Source of the DNA: Nakazawaea peltata
Taxonomy: Eukaryota; Ascomycota; Pichiomycetes; Alaninales; Pachysolenaceae
Direction: 5' to 3'
Length of the DNA stretch: 64,000 nt
NCBI GenBank assembly: GCA_001599355.1
Contig: BCGQ01000010.1
Span: 372,001-436,000, forward strand
Part shown: positions 47,569-56,843 of the stretch, piece after piece
Layout of the letters: each line of letters begins with the position of its first letter
How positions within the stretch are numbered: position 1 is the first letter of the stretch
Made by a program: the position numbers and the translations under genes
The notes under the pieces: model-generated
Told to the model about the DNA's origin: nothing
Databases searched by the model: none
The model's input: only the letters and a program-made list of their open reading frames with translations

Positions 47569-48474
47569 CTCTTTCTAGGGGACCAAAATATCGATGCTAT
47601 GAAGGGCGCTTCCTGGGAAAATGGAAATTTGGAGATAAATTCAGTCCTGTCTCTTCAATATGATCTTATCAGCTATAGGACAAGTCACAGCTCGATCTTT
47701 ATAAATATTCTAGCCCTGTGTTTGACCTTGGTTTCAGACCTTGACAAGAGGAGGAAAAAGGCTCAGCGCTAAATATGCAAATTATATGCACCTTTTGTAA
47801 CCGTTTTAGGCAAGTGACGCGTGAAATTTTGCTAATACGAAAATAGTACGAGAGGATGGAGAAATAGAGGGGAGCAAAAGAGTGAAAAAGATGGAAAGGG
47901 AAAAATAGAGGAAAATAGGGGTAAAGATTGAAAGGGAAAAATAGGGGGTAAAAGAAGGAGATTTAAAGTTGTCTTGAACAGGGGTGAGATGAATGGTATG
48001 GGGTGGTGATATTAGGGGAGTATGGACTAGGTCAAATTACTTGAAAGCAATGTAGTGGTGGGGATGACTAGTCAAAATATCCGCTAACTGAATGATTGTA
48101 TAACTCTTTCAGTACTATTTAGCATAATCTTTATCAAATAGTGTGTGGAATTCTTAACTACTACGATAAAATTAGAGATATATCGTATATAAATATTTTT
48201 GGAAAGAATTGACCCAATCACTTTATTACTCTGGTCGCCTTATTTTCTTTCTTGTCATCGCCTCACTCTTCATATTCTTACTCTTGAAGTTATCATTCTT
48301 CGTAGTATCTGTAGAACTTGAATGATTACCCCCAATTATAAAGACTCTCCCTAATTGAGAGCAGCATATTACGAATATACTACACACAGCAAAATATCAT
48401 TTTAATATCAAGCTGATGATATTTTTCCACAAGAAGAGGTTCACCAAAAGGACTCCTCAAAAGTTACCTCTGTA
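47569..48474. promoter_or_regulatory. Divergent spacer with MCB box and purine tract
   Basis: This 906-bp gap lies between the alpha-actinin and the gene at 48475. ACGCGT lies at 47817-47822. A purine-rich, G/A-biased tract covers about 47846-47965 and contains GAAAGGGAAAAATAG twice (47894-47908, 47930-47944). No gene is seen. Confidence 0.5.
48363..48376 (+). promoter_or_regulatory. AGCATATTACGAAT motif (upstream of the 48475 gene)
   Basis: Second exact copy of the 14-mer, 99-112 bp before the ATG at 48475. Confidence 0.6.
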
Positions 48475-50271
48475 ATGGCAAAACTTGTGAGGGAGCTGAT
48501 TACTTCCAGTGGTGGAAGTAGTAGTGAAGATGATGAAGATTCATTTGATGACCCTTTAGCCACACTTAGGATGATTTCCGGTAAGAAATATGTCCTGTTA
48601 GATGATTTTCCAACGGTCAAGGCGCCTTCTTCTGAGTCTAAGAGACCAAAGATAGATGATAAAATTATGAGAGAGATAGAAACGATGAAAAAGAGAAGGC
48701 AGGTAGAAGAAATGATGAAAAATGATGATCAAGAAATCGAAGAACATACCAAGAGACAGACAAAATTGGAACTCAAGGTACAACTGGCCCTCAGTTCTAA
48801 AGCTCTAGAGAATAAAAGATATGTTGACCATATCACTAGAATCGCTGCAGAGTTAGAAAATGATGAAGAAGGCGACTTTTTTGGGGTTTATGACTTCTAT
48901 TTGTTCAAATCTGGCCACCACAAAGCCGTCAGACTCCCCAGTGGTTCAAGTTATCATCTGGTATTCTCACACGATGAGTCTGAAATTTTTACAGATTTAA
49001 CGTTGAATGGAATTCAACTGAAAAATTTGGCGATAGGACGAGGTTCCTTAGCATCGAATGTGCTAAATATCACCAACTTAAAATCTTTGGCTGTCGTAGA
49101 TGAGATAATCAAACGTTCTGTTTTCCTGGAAACCACTCCTAATGAAGAAACAGAAAATGAAGAAATGATAGAGAGTGATATTCGTACTTTTATGGGAGGA
49201 ATTGGTGTTGACATGGAATTATTTGAGCAGGCTCTTACTTCCGATATTAACATGTTAAAGAGATTAGATAGAGTAGAAGATATGTACTCGTTTGGGATAC
49301 AATCTCAGAAGCTTTGCATTGGGTTATCATTATATTATGACTCTGCTAGGACTCAGTTACTATCATCTATGAAAAGCCCTGATTTTACGGATATTTCCCC
49401 CAAATTGGAGCAAAAATCCTTCGAAACGAAATTCAAATTTATATTAAGGACTTATTTCTTACTATTATGTGACTCTCGTTTCTACAAGACCAAAGATAAC
49501 TCTCTCTTTCAGTCCCTGACTCCCCACGAGAGACTCTCCCTATTTTTGGATGATTTAATTTGTAGTTATTTTAAGTTACACATGAGTGGGGCGAAGAAGA
49601 CTGAATTGATATTCAAAGAACTCAGTGTCGTATTCAATTCTTGTTTCTTAGATTTAACTGAATCCCGGTTAATATTAGTTCGCCCATTACTATTCTTGAT
49701 GAGAAGTAACTTCTCACCCATCACCAAGTATCTAGTCCAGTGGCTCCTGTTGGAAGTCATAGTACGGCAGACACCACATGAGAAAAGCTTACTCTCACAA
49801 AAAGAGATGGAAAGTCTCTTGAAATATGAGATGCCTCCAAGTAAATCTTTCAACCCTGCAATATTGTCTTTTGTCGAATACATTCGATTGATCAAAGACA
49901 TCGCATTAGAACTGAAATTTAGCACTTATAGAGGTCATGTCTCATTTTACCAAGAAATAAATGCCAGATTTTTGCTCATCCAAGAGTTTATATTGAGCAA
50001 TATTCTGTGTTTGAAGCATTTGGACTTGGTCAATGAAACTATCTACTCAAAATATCGTCATGATATCGTCTCAAAGACCTTCAAAGTCAAACAAGACACT
50101 ATAATTCCTCACATATTGTCGACATACTTGGCCGAACTCAAGTTGAGACATTTCGAGAACTTCGATTACACTCTGAACCCCATTCTCGGTAGCATTATGG
50201 TCTATCTTGGCAACTTGGTATTCCGATTAGACAAAGAACTTGAAATCAAGCTCTTAGATTTAGAATTATAG
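48475..50271 (+). CDS. Unrecognised helical protein, possibly Nse6-like
   Basis: 598 residues. The N-terminal 100 are disordered: an acidic SSSEDDEDSFDD patch, then a charged coiled coil (REIETMKKRRQVEEMMKNDD). From about 110 to the end it is mostly alpha-helical with many Leu/Ile and no transmembrane segments (ILRTYFLLLCDSRFYK, PLLFLMRSNFSPITKYLVQWLLLEV). I do not recognise it. The layout (acidic disordered head, helical-repeat tail) resembles Nse6/Kre29 of the Smc5-Smc6 loader, but this rests on shape only. Confidence 0.72.
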   Translation: MAKLVRELITSSGGSSSEDDEDSFDDPLATLRMISGKKYVLLDDFPTVKAPSSESKRPKIDDKIMREIETMKKRRQVEEMMKNDDQEIEEHTKRQTKLELKVQLALSSKALENKRYVDHITRIAAELENDEEGDFFGVYDFYLFKSGHHKAVRLPSGSSYHLVFSHDESEIFTDLTLNGIQLKNLAIGRGSLASNVLNITNLKSLAVVDEIIKRSVFLETTPNEETENEEMIESDIRTFMGGIGVDMELFEQALTSDINMLKRLDRVEDMYSFGIQSQKLCIGLSLYYDSARTQLLSSMKSPDFTDISPKLEQKSFETKFKFILRTYFLLLCDSRFYKTKDNSLFQSLTPHERLSLFLDDLICSYFKLHMSGAKKTELIFKELSVVFNSCFLDLTESRLILVRPLLFLMRSNFSPITKYLVQWLLLEVIVRQTPHEKSLLSQKEMESLLKYEMPPSKSFNPAILSFVEYIRLIKDIALELKFSTYRGHVSFYQEINARFLLIQEFILSNILCLKHLDLVNETIYSKYRHDIVSKTFKVKQDTIIPHILSTYLAELKLRHFENFDYTLNPILGSIMVYLGNLVFRLDKELEIKLLDLEL

Positions 50272-50315
50272 GTGGTGTCCCGATGTTTCTCTTTTAGGAC
50301 ATTTGTTGACAATAG

Positions 50316-50333
50316 GCGATGAGAGACGCGAAA
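50316..50333 (+). promoter_or_regulatory. PAC-like and MCB-like sites of MTE1
   Basis: GCGATGAG (50316-50323) and ACGCGAAA (50326-50333) lie 83-100 bp before the MTE1 ATG. ACGCG is the MBF core, fitting an S-phase repair gene. Confidence 0.45.
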
Positions 50334-50415
50334 AAAATATATAGAGGAGCGTCGTATAGAAAATGTATATAGATGAAGAGTAAGAGGAGTATATTGAGAG
50401 AGCTTGTAGAGGGTG

Positions 50416-51249
50416 ATGATGTCAGAAAATTCGGCCTCGAGGTCAAATCCATTGAAGCATTCACGTTTTGTGGAGTATCGAGTACTTTACTCCAATGATC
50501 TTGTACAGAAAATGAAAGTGTGGCATGATGGCAAATGTAAATTCTTCAGGTTCAATAATAAGTTGATTATTTATAATGAGGAGAATGTGGTGGTGGGGAC
50601 GCATTTCTTTGGGAATAGTGATCTTTTGGATCAAATGGGTAAGGAAATAAAAATTGGCGGGTCCATTTGGTTGATTGTGGAAGAAAAATTGGGAGAGTAT
50701 GAAAGGGATGTGTCAAATTTGGCGTCAAATAATGGGAATGAGATATTAAATAGGAGGATTGATCGTGAAGTTGAGGTGATGACACCATGTGCATCAAAAG
50801 TCAGAAAGAGAAATATAGGAGTGAGACGAGTTGGTCTTAGTAGACTCCGATCTCCTAGCAGCATTCTGTTACAGCAGCAGCGACAGCAACAGCACCAGGT
50901 TTCTCGTCATAATAGAGCTCCATTAGCAGAAATTTTACAACAACAAACTCCAGCTACGTCATCTAAAATATCAAAGAGTCCAAAAGAATTAGAGTTCATC
51001 AAACCAACAGCTGTGAAAACTTTACAATTTGAAACACCATCGAAAACACCAATTCAGATGAAGACTGTAGTCAAAGAATTTGATGATTTCTTGAAACTGC
51101 ACGATACACCTACCAATAAAAAGAGATCTATTGATGTGTATGCATCAGACGATGAGGAGCTGGAGTTGTCAGAAGATCTCACGGACCCGGAGCTGGACTT
51201 GGATTCCGATACAATAATTACCCAGACTAGAACATATAATTTTGCATAA
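50416..51249 (+). CDS. MTE1: Mte1-like D-loop/telomere factor (ZGRF1 N-terminal domain)
   Basis: 277 residues from the first ATG (the next codon is also ATG). The N-terminal domain, about 18-95, reads FVEYRVLYSNDLVQKMKVWHDG...LIIYNEENVVVGTHFF...IWLIVEEKLGEY. This is the DUF2439/ZGRF1-N domain that defines yeast Mte1 (271 residues). The rest is disordered, with a Gln-rich stretch, SP/TP sites (FETPSKTP) and an acidic tail. Mte1 binds the Mph1 helicase and D-loops and acts in crossover control and telomere maintenance. Confidence 0.82.
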   Translation: MMSENSASRSNPLKHSRFVEYRVLYSNDLVQKMKVWHDGKCKFFRFNNKLIIYNEENVVVGTHFFGNSDLLDQMGKEIKIGGSIWLIVEEKLGEYERDVSNLASNNGNEILNRRIDREVEVMTPCASKVRKRNIGVRRVGLSRLRSPSSILLQQQRQQQHQVSRHNRAPLAEILQQQTPATSSKISKSPKELEFIKPTAVKTLQFETPSKTPIQMKTVVKEFDDFLKLHDTPTNKKRSIDVYASDDEELELSEDLTDPELDLDSDTIITQTRTYNFA

Positions 51250-51300
51250 ATATACCGAGACCTATCACATTATTTACGCCCGTGAAAGCACAGGTCAAAT

Positions 51301-51558
51301 TTAAATATCGAGATTACGTGAAGTAGTAGTAGAAGCAGCAGCATTGCCGTTCTCAAGGCGCCTGGCCCTCTCTCTTGCCATCATTAAAGGCACAGCATTG
51401 GATGCAAAAATTTTGACCACCGGGAAAGACGCCAATAATCCAACTATCAGCGCCAAAGCTGGTCTCGTAGCCATTTTAGCGACATAAGCTTGCAGTTCAG
51501 TTTCATTGCTCGAAATGTGACTCATCTCCAATGATTTGTCAATTGGGGGTGCCACCAT
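51301..51558 (-). CDS. Small single-span membrane protein, unrecognised
   Basis: The first ATG (51558) gives 85 residues (MVAPPIDKSLEMSHISSNET). One hydrophobic helix at about 34-56 (ALALIVGLLASFPVVKIFASNAVPL) is followed by a basic flank (MMARERARRLE) and a Ser/Thr tail. The Gly-x3-Ala pattern and short basic flank suit a mitochondrial or ER membrane protein, but I recognise no family. The frame extends upstream only through non-ATG codons. Confidence 0.55.
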   Translation of the reverse strand: MVAPPIDKSLEMSHISSNETELQAYVAKMATRPALALIVGLLASFPVVKIFASNAVPLMMARERARRLENGNAAASTTTSRNLDI

Positions 51559-51992
51559 TTCAATAAAATGCTTTCCTAAGTCCACAAATAGCGCAAGAAA
51601 ACCCCCCCCTGTCCTAATTCCCGATTAGGCAATTTCCCCAATATGAGGAACAAGATCGGGGATCCAAAGGTTTATACAGGGGGAGCATATGAAGATATTA
51701 GGAGAACGATACCCGTACCTATGTTGAAATCTCCATTGTTCTCACCAAATCTTTTCAAGATATTCTCCGTTCTCCTCCATGTGACACAGCCATCCATGTA
51801 CTCTTCATATCTTAGACTCGCTCTCGTTTAGATCCGAGGGGATCGATGCCCGCAGTCGGGTTTAATGAGTCAGCGTGCCCTGTCTTTTTTTTAGTGCCGA
51901 CAAAAACGGCAGAAGAGATATAAGTGAGCGCGGCTATATAAAAGGGGAGCAGTTTGGCATACAGAAGAAGGAGAGAAGGGCATACAAGCAAG
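51559..51992. promoter_or_regulatory. Divergent promoter with TATA box for the acyltransferase gene
   Basis: The 434-bp spacer has TATATAAAA at 51935-51943, 50 bp before the downstream ATG, and TTCCCGATTAGGCAA with a CCN6GG core at about 51621-51635. A 62-codon ATG frame here (51643-51831) lacks recognisable features. Confidence 0.5.
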
Positions 51993-53489
51993 ATGACAGG
52001 GATTTCGTTGGATACCAAGAGATCCAAGGGTTTATGTCGTAAACTGGGTGTATTAGAGCAGCAACTTACTGCCAGAGGTTTGAATGGTTACTACCATAAC
52101 TTCGCTGCAGTTGCGGAATACAATGAAAAATTGACGCCTGGGGTGGTGTTCAGTGTGTTAAGGAAGATGCTTTTGCTGAATAGTGGATTGCTGGTTAATT
52201 ACAAATCGCTGACCAATGAGGCATTCGTCGTCGATAAGATCTTGTTCGGCGACATTGTAGAGTATGTTTCTAGGCCGGTTCCTATCGATTATACCGAGTT
52301 ACTCTACGATATTGAGAAGTATACTTTCAAGTTGAATGCAGACGAACCTAATTTGAAAGTTGTGGTTGTCAATGAGAATATTTTGGTTTGTATTTTCGAG
52401 CATGGATTCAGCGATGGAGGCTCAGCGTCAAATTTCCATAAAGTCTTCCTTGAAACAATCAATCTGCTCGATGAGTCTGAGACTCAGGTATCTCTGGAGG
52501 GTATCGAAGGTCAGGCTTTATTAGATTTGAGTAAAGATATTGATTTAGTAGCTCCTTTACCTCCTGCCATTGAGCATACCTTCGTTTCTATTCCAGACCT
52601 GACTTTCCTTGCTGCTAAATGGCTCAAAAGTAAACTTCCTACAGTGTTGGGACAGTATATTAACGACCATAACTATGTGAAAGTACCTTCTGTAGACTTG
52701 GATTTAAACCCTGTAACTCAGGTTCCTAATCCGACCTCTGTAGGTACCAGTGGAACAGACTTTGTTACTTTTTTCAAAGTGGTTGACTTCACTCCAGATC
52801 AATCTGCCAAAATATCCAAGTTGGCCAAGGCTCACAAGATGACAATAACTCCATTTTTGGAGACCGTTTATCTTATGAGTCTCGCTCAAGATGGTGTTTA
52901 CAAGAACGAAGAAGGAAAGTCTTACTATTTGAATTCGATGCTTCCTGTTAATTCGAGAAGATTTGTTGCTAAAGAATTGCAACGGACAGTATTATTTGGA
53001 GCTCGTGCTTACGCTTGTATTTTCAATAATAGACCTATCACGGATCTCTTGAAAGCTACAACTGACGAGGAGTTGTTTTGGAAGCTCTGTGAATCCTCAA
53101 ATGAAACTATCTCAGCTTATGCTAGTGATCCTAGACTGGCTATGAATTTGTACTTATCAAATTTTTCCAACTATGACCCAGATTCTCCTTTGAAAATGCA
53201 GGCTTTTAATAAAAAGACGGTCGAATCATTTGGGGGTGTTACGACCAGATTCTCCAACTTGGGACTTTTCAGAAATGATCCGACCCATAAGATCCAAGTC
53301 AAAGATATCTTGTTCACCCAAAGTCTCGGTTTAGGTGGAGGTGGAGTCTGCTTCAATTTGATCTCAAGCGAACAATCAGGTATGAAACTCGTCTTTATGG
53401 GTAATAAGGGGGTATTTGAAGACAGAAACGACTTTGAGAAGTTTACAAAGTTATTTAAAGACAACGTTTACAAGTTACTGGAGATTTAA
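51993..53489 (+). CDS. Alcohol O-acetyltransferase-like (ATF/SLI1 family) acyltransferase
   Basis: The first ATG gives 498 residues. The N-terminus RKLGVLEQQLTARGLNGYYHNFAAVAEYN is typical of the fungal alcohol acetyltransferase family. The catalytic HxxxD is HGFSDGGSA (His137, Asp141). Late motifs include NSRRF and the DFGxG-region counterpart DILFTQSLGLGGGGVCFNL. The family uses acetyl-CoA to acylate alcohols (Atf1/2), sterols or sphingoid-like amines (Sli1); I cannot assign the substrate. A good TATA box lies upstream. Confidence 0.82.
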   Translation: MTGISLDTKRSKGLCRKLGVLEQQLTARGLNGYYHNFAAVAEYNEKLTPGVVFSVLRKMLLLNSGLLVNYKSLTNEAFVVDKILFGDIVEYVSRPVPIDYTELLYDIEKYTFKLNADEPNLKVVVVNENILVCIFEHGFSDGGSASNFHKVFLETINLLDESETQVSLEGIEGQALLDLSKDIDLVAPLPPAIEHTFVSIPDLTFLAAKWLKSKLPTVLGQYINDHNYVKVPSVDLDLNPVTQVPNPTSVGTSGTDFVTFFKVVDFTPDQSAKISKLAKAHKMTITPFLETVYLMSLAQDGVYKNEEGKSYYLNSMLPVNSRRFVAKELQRTVLFGARAYACIFNNRPITDLLKATTDEELFWKLCESSNETISAYASDPRLAMNLYLSNFSNYDPDSPLKMQAFNKKTVESFGGVTTRFSNLGLFRNDPTHKIQVKDILFTQSLGLGGGGVCFNLISSEQSGMKLVFMGNKGVFEDRNDFEKFTKLFKDNVYKLLEI

Positions 53490-53557
53490 TACATCTCAAT
53501 GATAGAAATTTAATATTTAATTTTATAATAATTTAATACAATGGCCCTTTGGTCATC

Positions 53558-54451
53558 TTAGAATAACTCAGGACAAACTTTACGTAAATCGAGGATGTTT
53601 CTCACTAACAAAATACCATTTTCCTGCGCATCCTTTGACCTCAATTCTTCAAAGTCTTCATCTCTCTCCACGTATTGGATTACTTTTCCCCAGCCGAATT
53701 TTTTCGCAGCTACGGTATTCAATCCACTATCATCTACGAAATACAGATCCAGGGGGTCCAAGACTCCGGCGTCATTTAACAGTTTTTGGAACATCACTTC
53801 CATAGGTTTACATTTCAATGGGAAGTCTTCGTAGTCACAGAAAGTTATGCCGTCGAACAAGTCTCCAATTCCTAATAATTTAACGACTCTTAAACCGTGA
53901 TTTTTGTAAGCGTTAGTGAATAACCATAATTTTTTAACCTCGTTCTTCTTCTTCATATCGATCAACATTTGTCTCAACTCTAAATTAGGTCTTAAGACAC
54001 GGTCTAAAGGTAACAGATCATCGCACACCCTGTTGTATTCGAGAGCATCGATTTTGTGGTGTCTAACAAGACCTTCAAGGGCTAAACCGTAACCTTTATA
54101 ATATTTGTGGTGCAACTCATGGGCATCTTCGTCATTCAATTCTAAATGCTCCTTGAAGAAACGATGAATGTAAATCTGCATTAAGTCATGGATCTTGGTG
54201 GATCTCTTATATAAACAGTTATCGATATCGAAGAAGAATACTTTGTCGTGAGTTTTTGGAGTAACTGGACCATATCCATAAGTCAATTTAACTTCAGGAA
54301 GCTCAAAGGGTTTGCCAGCGGCAGTTAAATTCAGTGTGCTATCAGGTCTATTCAAGATCGATTCTTGTTGCTCTTTCTCGTAGTCATCGAGGATTTTTGA
54401 TTCTAATTTAGTCGAATTGACTCCTTCTAACTGATTTAATGGGAGAGCCAT
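53558..54451 (-). CDS. HAD-family pyrimidine/nucleotide 5'-nucleotidase (Sdt1/Phm8 type)
   Basis: The first ATG (MALPLNQLEGVNSTKL) gives 297 residues. HAD motif I is FFFDIDNCLYKRS, motif II is LWLFTNAYKNH, motif III's Lys lies in DFPLKCKPMEVMF, and motif IV is YFVDDSGLN. The alpha-helical cap YIHRFFKEHL...YYKGYGLALEGLVRHH is that of Sdt1/Phm8. Sdt1 hydrolyses UMP/CMP; Phm8 acts on lysophosphatidate and nucleotides during starvation. The two are not separable here. Upstream is an 82-bp tandem duplication with Mcm1-like boxes. Confidence 0.88.
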   Translation of the reverse strand: MALPLNQLEGVNSTKLESKILDDYEKEQQESILNRPDSTLNLTAAGKPFELPEVKLTYGYGPVTPKTHDKVFFFDIDNCLYKRSTKIHDLMQIYIHRFFKEHLELNDEDAHELHHKYYKGYGLALEGLVRHHKIDALEYNRVCDDLLPLDRVLRPNLELRQMLIDMKKKNEVKKLWLFTNAYKNHGLRVVKLLGIGDLFDGITFCDYEDFPLKCKPMEVMFQKLLNDAGVLDPLDLYFVDDSGLNTVAAKKFGWGKVIQYVERDEDFEELRSKDAQENGILLVRNILDLRKVCPELF

Positions 54452-54550
54452 CTTTAATATTGTAAAAACTCTGAATATCAATCCTTGGTACCCTTAAATA
54501 TGGACAAAAGAGTCATAAATCAAAACGTGAGTTACTTGCAGTGAAAATAC

Positions 54551-54677
54551 CTTAAAATGGAATAACAATAAGAATACCTAATTAGGAAGTTAATACGGCT
54601 TAGATAAACGTGAACCGTCGGATAAAGAATTACTTAAAACGGAATACTAATTAGACTACCCAATGAGGAAATTATTC
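54551..54677. repeat. Diverged 82-bp tandem duplication with CCN6GG boxes
   Basis: The segment starting CTTAAAATGGAATA at 54551 recurs as CTTAAAACGGAATA at 54633, with about three quarters identity over 45 bp. Each copy has a CCN6GG box: TACCTAATTAGGAA (54575-54588) and TACCCAATGAGGAA (54657-54670). The first box is nearly palindromic. It lies between the nucleotidase start and the DUG1 stop. Confidence 0.65.
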
Positions 54678-54692
54678 ATAAATAGATAAGGT

Positions 54693-56216
54693 TTATTTAG
54701 ACTCAGCATAGAAGTGTAAGTAAGAAGACAAAGTCTTGACACCTTCGATGTAGTTCTTGGTGTTTAACTTCTCATTGATAGAGTGAGCACCGTCATCACC
54801 CATACCCATTGGTAATAACAAGACACTAGTCTTCAAGGCCTCTTCGAAAGTCAAAGTGATTGGAATCGAACCACCTTCTCTAGTCAAATCTGGCTCTACA
54901 CCCCAGACCAATTGAGTGGCTTTCTTAGCAGCGGTGAAGTTCTCGTTGAATGGATCAGAAACCCAGTAAGCTCCATCGTGGATCAATTCAGCTTTACAGG
55001 TGTTAGGAGATCCCAATTTGGCAAACTCCAGATCACAGAAATCAGTGACAAGCTTGTTCAATTTGTCACTGTCCATATCAGGAACGGTTCTGATAGAGAA
55101 TTTACCGACAACCTTAGCTGGGATAACAGTCTTGGCTCCTCCACCGGAGAAAGCACCTTCAATACCGTGGAGAGACAAGGATGGGAATCTCCATCTGTGC
55201 ATTAAGATATCTTTCTTATCTTGGTAAAGAGCAGTGTTGGAACCACTGGCCAGGTTCAATTCTTCAACACTGAAGTCGATGCTCTTGTAAATCTCAGCCT
55301 CCTTCTCAGTGACAGGGGCAACCATCTCGTTAACACCTGGAATAAGAATGTTACCGTTACAGTCTACCAATTTGGACATAACTTGAATCAAGTCAGTCAT
55401 AGGCTCATGAATGATACCACCGAAAACACCAGAGTGCAAATCAGCACCTGGACCAGAAATGGTGAGCTGGTAGTAGTTACAACCTCTCAAACCGTAGGTC
55501 AAGACTGGCTTGGTAGTACCGAGCCAGTAGTTATCAGAAATACAGACGGCATCGACACCCTTGAAGTATTTGTCAGCCTCCAGCTTAATCAACTCATCCA
55601 ATCCCAAAGATCCAGACTCCTCCATACCTTCGAAACACATAACTAAGTTGACTGGGAACTCCATCTTCAAATTGTTATGAGCCTCAATAGAGTTCAACCA
55701 GCCCATTACAGGACCCTTATCATCGGTGGAACCTCTTCCGTACAATTTGTCACCAACCTCAACCAAAGTGAATGGGTCAGTCTTCCATCCGTCTTCCTTC
55801 AAAGCTGGTTGGACATCGTAGTGACCGTAGACACAGACAGTCTTCTTTGATGGATCATTACCGAAACGGGCAAGAATGACAGGAGGCAACTTCAAGTTAG
55901 GGTCGCTAACTGGAGGTGGTTGGATACCCAAATCCTTCTTTTGGATGTCATAAGCACCCAACAGTGTCAATTCAGAGACAAGGAACTCTCCCATCTCAAA
56001 AACCTTAGGTCTCAATGATTCATCTCCCGAAACAGATGCGATGGAGACGGCCTTAGACAATCTCTCGATGAATTTTGGTTTCAAGGAGTCAATTTCCTTG
56101 AACAAAGGCTTCAATGTTTCTTCTACAGACATTTTCAGGTTGTGAGTCGATATTAGTCTTCTGGGTATTATCAGATTTCTCACCAATCCAACTTTCAAAC
56201 ACCTCAAATAGTTCAT
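54693..56216 (-). CDS. DUG1: Cys-Gly metallodipeptidase Dug1 (M20 family)
   Basis: 507 residues from the first ATG; Met29 begins MSVEETLKPLF, the usual Dug1 start (about 480 residues). M20 motifs: GHYDVQP (131-137), GRGSTDDKGP (161-170), FEGMEESGS (195-203), and GPGADLHSGVFGG, the dimer-domain His loop. Dug1 uses two zinc or manganese ions to split Cys-Gly in glutathione breakdown. The extra 28 residues (MNYLRCLKVGLVRNLIIPRRLISTHNLK) have six Arg/Lys and no acid, so they could direct some enzyme to mitochondria. Confidence 0.94.
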   Translation of the reverse strand: MNYLRCLKVGLVRNLIIPRRLISTHNLKMSVEETLKPLFKEIDSLKPKFIERLSKAVSIASVSGDESLRPKVFEMGEFLVSELTLLGAYDIQKKDLGIQPPPVSDPNLKLPPVILARFGNDPSKKTVCVYGHYDVQPALKEDGWKTDPFTLVEVGDKLYGRGSTDDKGPVMGWLNSIEAHNNLKMEFPVNLVMCFEGMEESGSLGLDELIKLEADKYFKGVDAVCISDNYWLGTTKPVLTYGLRGCNYYQLTISGPGADLHSGVFGGIIHEPMTDLIQVMSKLVDCNGNILIPGVNEMVAPVTEKEAEIYKSIDFSVEELNLASGSNTALYQDKKDILMHRWRFPSLSLHGIEGAFSGGGAKTVIPAKVVGKFSIRTVPDMDSDKLNKLVTDFCDLEFAKLGSPNTCKAELIHDGAYWVSDPFNENFTAAKKATQLVWGVEPDLTREGGSIPITLTFEEALKTSVLLLPMGMGDDGAHSINEKLNTKNYIEGVKTLSSYLHFYAESK

Positions 56217-56631
56217 AAATCAATTTAATAATTGCAGGAACGGCGGTTGGGATTTTTTCTTAGCTTTAGGCGGGCGGTATTTGGGTGAGGAAGAGAAGGG
56301 GAAAATTTCCGAGAGTGTTTTGGGTGGGGATTTTTTTGGTTTGGGTAGAGCCGTCCGCCTAAACGGGCGGAGGGCATCGGTGTATTTGGTAAGGCAATAC
56401 AAGAGGACTGCAAGAAGGTGCATATGACAGTGGAGGAGATGAGCTTTTTGGAATACAGAGGAGTTATCATTGGGTTTGAGAATCGACTGGTATAACAAGC
56501 TATTGGGACTCAAATGATCAAGTGTGAAGGTGGAATTCGTTAGTCAATAGAACATTCGTATAAATCAACATAGACCTACAGTTTTCATTTCACAGTATAA
56601 CACCTCAATTCAGCCTTTACTCTCACCGGAT
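56217..56631. other. Spacer: DUG1 promoter and tRNA 5' flank
   Basis: The 415-bp gap has inverted GCGGGCGG/CCGCCTAAACGGGCGG patches at about 56268-56371. There are no features beyond open frames lacking ATG. Confidence 0.5.
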
Positions 56632-56728
56632 GATGTGGTGGCTCAATGGTAGAGCTTTCGACTCCAATTGTTGAAAAGTTTTCTGCAGTGTCATCGAAGG
56701 GTTGCAGGTTCAATTCCTGTCCATGTCA
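56632..56728 (+). tRNA. tRNA-Trp (CCA) with 25-nt intron
   Basis: The acceptor GATGTGG (56632-56638) pairs with CCATGTC (56721-56727) through two G-U pairs. D-arm: GCTCAATGGTAGAGC. Anticodon arm: TTCGA, CTCCAA, intron, A, TCGAA, with anticodon CCA at 56664-56666. T-arm: GCAGG TTCAATT CCTGT. The intron is 56668-56692 (25 nt), directly after position 37, the canonical site. The mature body is 72 nt and nearly identical to S. cerevisiae tRNA-Trp. A T-run from about 56734 to 56750 ends Pol III transcription. Confidence 0.97.
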
Positions 56729-56733
56729 ATACT

Positions 56734-56758
56734 GGTTTTATTTTTTTTTAATTTTTTT
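56734..56758 (+). terminator. Pol III T-run after tRNA-Trp
   Basis: A TTTTATTTTTTTTTAATTTTTTT stretch begins 6 nt after the tRNA discriminator base. Confidence 0.8.
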
Positions 56759-56843
56759 CTTGCGCTTTCCCTCAAAGGGGGTGATTTCTAATAAGAAGAA
56801 AGGAAATAGACTGAGATATTGATAACAGAGTAGTACTTTGGAA

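Noticed and set aside
56220-56513. Proline/lysine-rich frame between DUG1 and the tRNA
   Set aside because: It starts at TTG, is low-complexity, and occupies the DUG1 promoter.
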